Shown: piece by piece, positions 6,884 to 12,270 of the stretch
How the letters are laid out: each line of letters begins with the position of its first letter
Numbering within the stretch: position 1 is the first letter of the stretch
Assembly (NCBI GenBank): GCA_964569765.1
Contig: CAZMVY010000149.1
Span: 1 to 12,270 of the forward strand
Direction: 5' to 3'
Length of the DNA: 12,270 nucleotides
Source of the DNA: CAZMVY01 sp964569765
Lineage (GTDB): Bacteria; Planctomycetota; Phycisphaerae; UBA1845; PWPN01
Notes under the pieces: model-generated
The model's input: only the letters and a program-made list of their open reading frames with translations
Told to the model about the DNA's origin: nothing
Databases searched by the model: none
Made by a program: the position numbers and the translations under genes

Positions 6884-6912
6884 CGCATGCGGGGCAGCGA
6901 ATCGTGCCGCGC

Positions 6913-6941
6913 TTGAGGGCGTGGTTCGGACCTTGTAAGAT
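6913..6941 (+). promoter_or_regulatory. Possible promoter of the glycosyltransferase-methyltransferase pair
   Basis: TTGAGG (6913-6918) and TAAGAT (6936-6941) are 17 bp apart, each matching four of six consensus bases. The expected start, near 6948, lies in the left arm of a long inverted repeat (6942-6989). Confidence 0.4.
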
Positions 6942-6989
6942 GCCGGCCCGACGTGGGCGCGAGACTCGGGGGACGGCGTCGGGGCCGGC
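6942..6989. promoter_or_regulatory. Long imperfect hairpin upstream of glycosyltransferase
   Basis: GCCGGCCCGACG (6942-6953) pairs with CGTCGGGGCCGGC (6977-6989) with a single bulged base, around a loop of about 23 bases. It sits between the radical SAM stop and the glycosyltransferase ribosome site. No T-run follows. It could end the upstream transcript or fold in the leader of the next one; the sequence alone does not decide. Confidence 0.4.
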
Positions 6990-7007
6990 GGCGACGAGGG
7001 TGGACAT

Positions 7008-7994
7008 TTGAGCGACCAGGCCTCTCGCAGAATCGTCATCTGCATTCCGATTTACGACGATTGGGAATCGGCAGCGCAAGTGATCCGGCGAATGGATGCC
7101 GCGCTGGCTCGCTTGTCACGACGCGCCGAGGTGGTGCTGGTGGACGACGGGTCGGCTGACCCGCCGCCCGCGCGGCTGCCCCTGCGACCGGAGGCGATCG
7201 ACGGGGTGGAGGTTCTGCGCCTGCGGCGGAACCTGGGCCACCAGCGGGCGATCGCGATCGGGTTGAGCTTCATTGAGGAGCAGCGCCCGTGTGAAGCGGT
7301 GGTCGTGATGGACGGCGACGGGGAGGACGCGCCGGAGGATATCGGGCGGCTGATCGAGCGATGGGAAGCATCGCAGCGGCCGGAACGCGGGCCGGTCGTC
7401 TTCGCCCGGCGCGGCCGGCGATTCGAGAGCGCGACGTTCTGTTTCTTCTATCGGCTCTACCGGATCGTACACCGGTTGCTCACGGGCCGGCCGGTGGAAG
7501 TGGGCAACTTCAGCATTATTCCCGTGGAGCAACTCCGCCGGCTCGTCGGGGTTTCCGAGATGTGGAATCACTACGCCGCGTCCGTGTACAAGGCGAGGAT
7601 TCCCTGCGACCTCGTGCCGATCGATCGCAGCCGCCGGATCGCGGGCCGTTCGAAGATGAACTTCGCCGGGCTGGTGGCGCACGGACTCAGTGCCATGTCG
7701 GTTTTCGCGGACACGGTGGGCGTGCGCCTGCTGCTCGTGAATCTCGCGATGGCCGTATTGAGCGTGGCGGGGCTGGCCGCGGTGGCAGTCATTCGCCTGG
7801 CCACGCACCTGGCCATACCGGGTTGGGCCACGGTGGCCGCGGGGTGTCTGCTCATCATCCTGCTGCAGGCGTTTCTGATGTCGCTGGTTTTCGTGTTCAT
7901 CATCCTGCAGGGACGGCAGGGCTCCGCGTTCCTGCCCATCCGGGATTATCGCTATTTCGTCCGCACCGTGGACCGGATCGCACTGGATGGCTGA
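7008..7994 (+). CDS. Family 2 glycosyltransferase, membrane-anchored (GtrB/DPM1-like)
   Basis: The product has 328 residues. It has a GT-A domain of family 2: IPIYDDWE (13-20), VLVDDGSAD (43-51), RRNLGHQRAIAIG (73-85) and the metal-site region VMDGDGEDAPED (100-111). An RSKM motif (214-217) is typical of polyprenyl-phosphate sugar transferases. Two membrane segments follow (about 240-263 and 273-300), with a short C-terminal tail. This layout fits transfer of a sugar from a nucleotide donor to a lipid phosphate at the inner membrane; donor and acceptor are unknown. The start is TTG at 7008, with GAGGG 7 bases upstream and no better in-frame start until Met29. Its stop overlaps the next gene by 8 bp, so the two are probably translationally coupled. 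Confidence 0.9.
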   Translation: MSDQASRRIVICIPIYDDWESAAQVIRRMDAALARLSRRAEVVLVDDGSADPPPARLPLRPEAIDGVEVLRLRRNLGHQRAIAIGLSFIEEQRPCEAVVVMDGDGEDAPEDIGRLIERWEASQRPERGPVVFARRGRRFESATFCFFYRLYRIVHRLLTGRPVEVGNFSIIPVEQLRRLVGVSEMWNHYAASVYKARIPCDLVPIDRSRRIAGRSKMNFAGLVAHGLSAMSVFADTVGVRLLLVNLAMAVLSVAGLAAVAVIRLATHLAIPGWATVAAGCLLIILLQAFLMSLVFVFIILQGRQGSAFLPIRDYRYFVRTVDRIALDG

Positions 7995-8730
7995 GCGTTA
8001 CCACTACGTCGGGCAGGAGCTGGAGCTGTTTGCCCTCGCCACGAACTGGAAGCGATACTTCCGGCGCCACCTGCGGCCCTTTATCCGCGGGGATGTGCTG
8101 GAGGTCGGCTCCGGCATCGGTTCCGTCACTCGGATTCTCTGTGAGGGGCATCACCGGAGCTGGACGTGCCTGGAGCCCGACGCGGCGCTGGCCGGCTGGC
8201 TGGCCGAGTCGCTTTCGTGCCGGCCGCTGCCGGCGCGGACGGAAGTCGTCGTGGGTACGATGGCGGATCTGCCTCCGCAGCGGCTCTTCGACTCGATCCT
8301 TTACATCGACGTCCTCGAGCACATTCAGGACGACGCCGGCGAACTGCGAACGGCGGCTGGCCACCTTTCGCCGGGCGGCTCGCTGGTGGTGCTGGCCCCG
8401 GCGCATCCGAGGTTCTACAGCGAGTTCGACGCGGCGGTGGGCCATTTCCGCCGCTATGATCGGGCATCCCTGTCGGCGGTCTCGCCGCCGGGGCTGCGGC
8501 TGGAGCGGCTCTGCTACCTGGACAGCGCGGGGTGCCTCGCGTCGATGGCCAACCGGCTCCTCCTGCGCCAGGGAATGCCCACCCGCCGTCAGATCCGCCT
8601 CTGGGATGCGCTCTTCGTATCGATGTCCCGGTTCGTGGACCCGCTGCTGGATTACCGACTGGGCAAGACGATTGTCGGCGTATGGCGGAACGATCGCCGG
8701 CCGCAAGGGTCTGTCGCGCCGGGTTCGTAA
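7987..8730 (+). CDS. Class I SAM-dependent methyltransferase
   Basis: The product has 247 residues. The Rossmann-fold methyltransferase motifs are clear: motif I VLEVGSGIG (37-45), the acidic ribose-binding residue in CLEPD (61-65), motif IV ILYIDVLEHI (104-113), and LSPGGSLVVLAPAHP (127-141). There is no signal peptide. Its ATG overlaps the last 8 bp of the glycosyltransferase gene, indicating one operon and probably one pathway, such as modifying a lipid-linked sugar or related envelope compound. That role is inference from context; the sequence does not show the substrate. The C-terminal region (about 180-247) is less conserved and may define specificity. Confidence 0.88.
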   Translation: MAERYHYVGQELELFALATNWKRYFRRHLRPFIRGDVLEVGSGIGSVTRILCEGHHRSWTCLEPDAALAGWLAESLSCRPLPARTEVVVGTMADLPPQRLFDSILYIDVLEHIQDDAGELRTAAGHLSPGGSLVVLAPAHPRFYSEFDAAVGHFRRYDRASLSAVSPPGLRLERLCYLDSAGCLASMANRLLLRQGMPTRRQIRLWDALFVSMSRFVDPLLDYRLGKTIVGVWRNDRRPQGSVAPGS

Positions 8731-8763
8731 GCCTTTGTCGCGCGAACGGCGCGGACCTCAAGA

Positions 8764-8787
8764 TCCCGGTGGTCGGGGACGCCGGGA
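8764..8787. terminator. Weak hairpin between convergent genes
   Basis: TCCCGG (8764-8769) and CCGGGA (8782-8787) pair around a 12-base loop, midway between the stops of the methyltransferase and sdhB. There is no T-run on either strand. It could serve as a bidirectional terminator, but the evidence is slight. Confidence 0.2.
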
Positions 8788-8811
8788 CAGGTCGGCGTTT
8801 CCCTTTGCCGC

Positions 8812-9570
8812 CTACCGGCGGAGCCAGCGTCGGATGGCGTACCGGCTGGTCTGGCCGCCGAGGCGGGCGATGGACTCAGTGAGCGGGATGTCCTTCGGGC
8901 AGACCTTCACGCAGTTCTGCGCGTTGCCGCATTCCGTGATGCCGCCGGGCTTCATCATCTCTTCGAGGCGTTCGTGGGCAATGGCCCGGCCGGTCGGGTG
9001 GGAGTTGAACAGGACCACCTGGTTGATCAGCGCAGCGCCGACGAACGGGCTGCGCGGGTTGACCTGCGGGCAGGCCTCGATACAGCAGCCGCAGGTCATA
9101 CACCGGGCGAGGGGGTAAGCTTCTTCCTGCTCGCGTTGCGAGATGGTGGGTCCGGGGCCGGCATCATAGTAGCCGTCGACCGGGACCCACGCCTTGAATC
9201 GCTTGAGACCCTCAAACATGGATGAACGGTCGACGACCAGGTCGCGGACGACGGGGAACTTGGTCATGGGCTCGAGGACGATCGCGTTGGGGTCGTATTC
9301 GAGCAGTTGATCGACCAGGGCGGTGCAGGCCTGGCGGACCTGGCCGTTGATGACCATGGTGCAGGCGCCGCAGACCTCTTCAAGACAGTTGCAGTCCCAG
9401 GCGACGGGTGTCGTGGGCGTGCCGTCAGCGGTAACCGGGTTGGCCGCGATCGCCTGAAGGCAGGAGATCACGTTCATCTGCGGGACGTACGGGATGCGGA
9501 AGGTCTGCCAATAGGGCGTCTTGCCGGGCCTGTCCTGGCGCTTGATACGCAATGTGACGAAGTCGGGCAT
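8812..9570 (-). CDS. sdhB: Succinate dehydrogenase/fumarate reductase iron-sulfur subunit SdhB
   Basis: SdhB carries electrons from the flavoprotein SdhA through three iron-sulfur centres to the membrane subunit of complex II. From ATG 9570 it has 252 residues. The [2Fe-2S] ligands are Cys62, 67, 70 and 82 (CLEEVCGAC plus QAC). Next comes CMTCGCCIEACP (157-168, Cys157/160/163/167) for [4Fe-4S], then CGNAQNCVKVCP (214-225) for [3Fe-4S] and its partner ligands. MNVISCLQAI, NCLEEVCGACTM and CGNAQNC match the Bacillus-type family. An upstream ATG at 9606 would add 12 residues, but it lies in the end of a dispersed repeat and lacks a ribosome site. Position 9570 matches the usual family N-terminus. 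Last gene of sdhCAB, it is separated from sdhA by two repeats. Confidence 0.93.
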   Translation of the reverse strand: MPDFVTLRIKRQDRPGKTPYWQTFRIPYVPQMNVISCLQAIAANPVTADGTPTTPVAWDCNCLEEVCGACTMVINGQVRQACTALVDQLLEYDPNAIVLEPMTKFPVVRDLVVDRSSMFEGLKRFKAWVPVDGYYDAGPGPTISQREQEEAYPLARCMTCGCCIEACPQVNPRSPFVGAALINQVVLFNSHPTGRAIAHERLEEMMKPGGITECGNAQNCVKVCPKDIPLTESIARLGGQTSRYAIRRWLRR

Positions 9571-9601
9571 TGTTCTCGTCGACTCGATCGGCGCCACGGT
9601 C

Positions 9602-9682
9602 GTCATTCTGAGGAGCGAAGCGACGAGGAATCCGGCTCCCTTGGCGTAAGGAAGCCGGATGCTTCGCTTTGCTCAGCATGAC
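9602..9682. repeat. MITE-like 81-bp dispersed repeat between sdhA and sdhB
   Basis: The element begins GTCATTCTGAGGAGCGAAGC and ends in the imperfect reverse complement (CGCTTTGCTCAGCATGAC). Nested inside are ATCCGGCT (9630-9637) and AGCCGGAT (9653-9660). The 'GTCATTCTGAG...GCGAAG' type is familiar as a widespread dispersed repeat that is often mistranslated as small proteins. No target duplication is visible. Its left end supplies the bases of the alternative sdhB ATG at 9606. Confidence 0.75.
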
Positions 9683-9707
9683 GGCGGCCGGCGCCACTGT
9701 GTCAGGC

Positions 9708-9724
9708 GGTGGGCAGAGCCCACC
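9708..9724. repeat. GGTGGGC/GCCCACC hairpin repeat near sdhA stop
   Basis: GGTGGGC (9708-9714) and GCCCACC (9718-9724) pair perfectly around AGA, followed by CTACG. On the other strand this reads GTAGGGTGGGC, a dispersed short-palindrome type I recognise from several repeat-rich genomes. It lies 16 bp downstream of the sdhA stop, and would be in the sdhA-sdhB mRNA. Confidence 0.6.
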
Positions 9725-9739
9725 CTACGCCTCTGCGGT

Positions 9740-11725
9740 TCACTGTTTGTTCCTTTGGCTCTCGGCGTCTTGGCCGTTCATCTCCTTCCACACCTGTTCT
9801 ATCACCTCTGCCCCTTTCAGTCCGTACGTGCGCGGGCGGGGAGGGATCATGGAGATATCCACCGGCTCGTACGTGATCCGCGGTCCGTCCGGCGTATGCT
9901 CGGCGACGGTGGACTTGAGCCACTTTTCGTTCTTCTGCCGGAAGGCCTCGCACCACGCTCTCGCCTCCCGCCGGAGTTCCGCGGGATCATCGGAGGTCGG
10001 CGAGGGAATCAGGCACTCGGGCTTGTAGTGCACGCCGCGGCACTCGTCGCGGGCCAACGCGCCCCGGGCGATGACCCTGGCGAGCACGAGCATGTCGCCC
10101 AGCGCCCGGGTAAAGGCGAGGTTCTGGTTCGTCCAGGCGGCCTTGTCGGCGACGGAGACGCGGCAGTAGCGGTCATCGAGTTCGTCGAGCTTTGCCAGGG
10201 TGTCGCAGAGGTCTCTGTTGTGGCGGACGACGGTGCAGTTGCGGGTCATGGTGGCGCCGAGTTCGCGATGCAGGTCGTAGGGGTTTTCGCGGCCGTCCGA
10301 GCGGAGAAGCTGCTGCGCGGCGTCTTCGTGCCGCCGCACCTCGCGATCGAAGAGCGACCCGGGCAGGTCGGCCGCAACGGGCGCGGGGAGGTTCTTGAGG
10401 TAGTTGTCGATGCCCGGGGCGACAAACATGCCGTCGAAGATGCAGCTCAGCAGCGAGTTGGCGCCGAGGCGGTTCGCGCCATGGTACTGATAGTTGGCCT
10501 CGCCGATCGCATAGAGGCCGGGGATGTTCGTCATCTGATTCCTCGGCGAGCCGTGCTTCAGGCCGCCGGTGGCCGGGTTCTTCTCGTAGTCGCACCAGAG
10601 GCCGCCCATCGAGTAATGCACGGCGGGGAAAATCCGCATGGGCTCCTCGCGGGGATCGACGCCCTGGAACTTCTCGTAAATCTCGAGGATGCCTTCGAGC
10701 TTGCGGTCGAGCTCCTGCCGCGGGATGTGCGTGAGATCGAGGTAGACGCAGTAGCTGTTCGGATCGACGCTGTAGCCATCGCGGCAGACAGCGAAGATCT
10801 CGCGCGTCGCGATGTCGCGCGGAACGAGGTTGCCGTACTGGGGGTAGCGTTCTTCGAGGAAGTACCAGCGCTCGGCCTCGGGGATTTCGCGAGGCGGGCG
10901 GGGGTCGCCCGGCTTGCGCGGCACCCAGACGCGGCCGCCTTCGCCGCGGGCCGACTCGCTCATGAGGCGGAGCTTGTCCGCGCCCGGGATGGCGGTCGGA
11001 TGGACCTGAATGAACTCGCCGTTGGCATACTTCGCACCGGCCCGATAGGCCCGCGCGTTGGCGGCGCCGGTGCAGATGACGCTGTTCGTGCTCTTGCCGA
11101 AGATCAGCCCGCATCCGCCCGTAGCCAGGACGACGGCGTCGGCGGGGAAGGCGCGAATCTCCATGTCGATCAGGTTCTGGGCGACGGCGCCCCGGCAGAT
11201 GCCGCGGTCGTCGATCACGGGGCCGAGGAACTCCCAGAGTTCAAACTTCCGGACCAGGCCCTCCGTTTCCCAGCGGCGCACCTGCTCATCGAAGGCGTAC
11301 AGCATCTGCTGGCCGGTGGTGGCGCCGGCGAAGGCGGTGCGCTTGTAGAGCGTGCCGCCGAAGCGCCGGAAGTCGAGCAGGCCCTCGCCGGTGCGGTTGA
11401 AGGTCACGCCCATGCGGTCGAACAGGTAGATGATGCCCGGCGCCGCGTCGCACATGCCCTTGACCGGCGGCTGCTCGGCGAGGAAGTCGCCCCCGCGCAG
11501 CGTGTCGAAGGTGTGCTTGTCGGGGTGGTCGCCCTCGCCCTTGGTGTTGACCGCGCCGTTGATGCCGCCCTGCGCGCACACCGAGTGGCTGCGCTTGACC
11601 GGGACGACCGAGAGCAGGTCCACGTCGTGGCCCGCCTCGGCGAGCTTGAGGGTGGTCATCAGGCCGGCGAGGCCGCCGCCCACCACGATGAACCGCGGCC
11701 TGCTCGACGACGCTGCCTCAGCCAT
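9740..11725 (-). CDS. sdhA: Succinate dehydrogenase/fumarate reductase flavoprotein subunit SdhA
   Basis: SdhA oxidises succinate to fumarate (or the reverse) with covalently bound FAD, on complex II. From ATG 11725 it has 661 residues. The FAD-binding GGGLAGL is at 16-22. His47 in RSHSVCAQGG is the expected flavin attachment site. Substrate-site residues are in HPTA (His242), SARGEGGR (Arg260), AVHYSMGG (His370) and ANRLGANS (Arg419). The sequence is closest to the Bacillus subtilis-type enzyme. A segment at about 382-396 (NPATGGLKHGSPRNQ) is extra relative to B. subtilis. The start is supported by AAAGGA about 8 bases upstream. In the operon order sdhC-sdhA-sdhB it is the middle gene. Confidence 0.96.
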   Translation of the reverse strand: MAEAASSSRPRFIVVGGGLAGLMTTLKLAEAGHDVDLLSVVPVKRSHSVCAQGGINGAVNTKGEGDHPDKHTFDTLRGGDFLAEQPPVKGMCDAAPGIIYLFDRMGVTFNRTGEGLLDFRRFGGTLYKRTAFAGATTGQQMLYAFDEQVRRWETEGLVRKFELWEFLGPVIDDRGICRGAVAQNLIDMEIRAFPADAVVLATGGCGLIFGKSTNSVICTGAANARAYRAGAKYANGEFIQVHPTAIPGADKLRLMSESARGEGGRVWVPRKPGDPRPPREIPEAERWYFLEERYPQYGNLVPRDIATREIFAVCRDGYSVDPNSYCVYLDLTHIPRQELDRKLEGILEIYEKFQGVDPREEPMRIFPAVHYSMGGLWCDYEKNPATGGLKHGSPRNQMTNIPGLYAIGEANYQYHGANRLGANSLLSCIFDGMFVAPGIDNYLKNLPAPVAADLPGSLFDREVRRHEDAAQQLLRSDGRENPYDLHRELGATMTRNCTVVRHNRDLCDTLAKLDELDDRYCRVSVADKAAWTNQNLAFTRALGDMLVLARVIARGALARDECRGVHYKPECLIPSPTSDDPAELRREARAWCEAFRQKNEKWLKSTVAEHTPDGPRITYEPVDISMIPPRPRTYGLKGAEVIEQVWKEMNGQDAESQRNKQ

Positions 11726-11738
11726 GGCTTTTTCCTTT

Positions 11739-11777
11739 GGGAGAAGGAGAAGAAGTAGAAGGAGAAGGGAAAGGGAG
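11739..11777. repeat. Polypurine/polypyrimidine tract in sdhC-sdhA spacer
   Basis: Thirty-nine bases are purine on the plus strand except for one T (11756). They include a direct repeat, AGAAGGAGAAG (11742-11752 and 11757-11767, 15 bp apart). In the sdh mRNA this is a CU-rich tract just upstream of the sdhA ribosome site; its UCCUU stretches could pair with the AAGGA of that site. Confidence 0.6.
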
Positions 11778-11824
11778 CGCGGAGACCGGACGGACGGGAC
11801 GAGAGGCGGCCGCGGGGCGGAGCG

Positions 11825-11838
11825 GGCCCGCGCGGGCC
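11825..11838. repeat. 14-bp perfect GC palindrome directly after sdhC stop
   Basis: GGCCCGCGCGGGCC is its own reverse complement and lies immediately downstream of the sdhC stop codon on the minus strand. As RNA it would give a tight or intermolecular structure. Its function is unclear; it could mark a processing or pausing point between sdhC and sdhA. Confidence 0.45.
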
Positions 11839-12270
11839 TCAGCCGCCGGCGACGTAGAAGCTCCACAGGATGTGGAGGAACGGCACCGAGAGGACGAGGA
11901 ACAGGCCCAGGGTGACCCACTCGATCACCTTGCGCGCGCGCTCGCCGACGGCGAGGCCCCAGGTCCAGCAGAAGCCGTTCAGGCCGTTGGTGAAGTGGAA
12001 GACGCAGGCGAGCACGCCCAGGACGTAGCCCCAGAGCACCAGCGGGCTCTGGTAGTGCAGCACCATGTCGCGGAAGCTGACGTAGCCGGGTGGCCCTCGA
12101 CGCCGCCGCCCTTGCCCACCAGCGTGACGGCGATGCGCAGCGAAGCGACGTGGAAGGCGAGGAAGGCGAGCGCGGCGACCCCGGTGACGCGCAGGAGCAG
12201 GTAGTAGTAGTTGCGCCGGTACGGGTAGGCGCCGACGTTGGGCCGGCCCTGCAGCGGCAAGTAGGCGCCG
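11839..12270 (-). CDS. sdhC: Succinate dehydrogenase cytochrome b558 subunit SdhC, partial and frameshifted
   Basis: SdhC is the haem-binding membrane subunit of complex II that receives electrons and reduces quinone. Two overlapping minus-strand frames together give one SdhC of the Bacillus b558 type. The first (window edge to about 12090) contains RRNYYYLLLRVTG and LAFHVASLRI. The second (about 12090 to 11839) contains YVLGVLACVFHFTNGL, TWGLAV and a final membrane helix. The His in AFHV and in VFHF fit two of the haem ligands known in B. subtilis SdhC. The frames join as ...VEGHP-G-YVSFRDMVLHY... if one base is restored near 12085-12094 (GCCGGGTGG on the plus strand). A base-calling error is the likeliest cause; a real mutation is possible. 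The N-terminus, with the first helices, lies beyond the right edge. Confidence 0.85.
   Translation of the reverse strand, partial: RRLLAAAGPAQRRRLPVPAQLLLPAPARHRGRRARLPRLPRRFAAHRRHAGGQGRRRRGPPGYVSFRDMVLHYQSPLVLWGYVLGVLACVFHFTNGLNGFCWTWGLAVGERARKVIEWVTLGLFLVLSVPFLHILWSFYVAGG

Noticed and set aside
5609..7045. 478-codon open frame antisense to the radical SAM gene
   Set aside because: It has no recognisable domain and is fully explained as the shadow of a well-supported gene.
9571..9606. ATG 9606 as the sdhB start
   Set aside because: It lies in the terminus of a dispersed repeat, has no ribosome site, and adds residues not expected in the family. It remains possible.
9601..9697. Small protein encoded by the repeat between sdhA and sdhB
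   Set aside because: The translation (MLSKAKHPASL and similar) is the familiar spurious product of the GTCATTCTGAG-type repeat.
9659..11758. 699-codon open frame antisense to sdhA
   Set aside because: It mirrors sdhA exactly and is low in complexity (Ala/Gly/Val/Asp-rich). The opposite strand carries all SdhA active-site motifs.
11737..12204. Plus-strand open frame over the sdhC region
   Set aside because: It is Glu/Gly/Ala-rich, antisense to SdhC, and starts in the purine tract. SdhC motifs on the other strand account for the sequence.

Overview
The window is GC-rich bacterial chromosome, probably from a member of the Planctomycetota. The indications are indirect: a Bacillus-type sdhCAB operon, a secreted thioredoxin-fold protein carrying several carboxypeptidase-regulatory-like modules, a glycosyltransferase/methyltransferase pair, and many short dispersed repeats. 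A run of 12 Ns at 256-267 shows it comes from a draft assembly.

Layout. (1) Positions 1-306 hold a composite repeat: two 30-bp palindromes exactly 180 bp apart, arrays of a 14-bp tandem unit between and after them, the N gap, and a half palindrome. (2) That half palindrome abuts a minus-strand asparagine synthetase gene fragment (307-705) that keeps only its glutaminase N-terminus. (3) Diverging from it is a complete mutS (763-3504), with an insert of about 35 residues made of dispersed-repeat sequence. (4) On the minus strand lies a 650-residue secreted protein (3623-5575) ending in a CPPC thioredoxin-like domain. (5) Diverging from this is a radical SAM enzyme of the AMMECR1/MEMO-associated type (5756-6883). 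(6) A family 2 glycosyltransferase and a SAM-dependent methyltransferase overlap by 8 bp (7008-8730). (7) Converging on them is a minus-strand succinate dehydrogenase operon, sdhC-sdhA-sdhB (12270 down to 8812). sdhC runs off the right edge and contains an apparent frameshift.

The genes are mostly housekeeping: mismatch repair, the TCA cycle/respiratory complex II, and envelope glycolipid or polysaccharide synthesis. They do not form one pathway. What stands out is the repeat load. At least five repeat types touch gene structure: one truncates asnB, two or three sit in frame inside mutS, and two lie between sdhA and sdhB, one of them reaching a possible sdhB start codon. I found no convincing new defence, mobile or biosynthetic system. 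The repeats and the changes they impose on genes are the most unusual content.

Promoter calls are by-eye matches to sigma-70-like boxes and are tentative. Family assignments rest on motifs I recognise, not on database searches.
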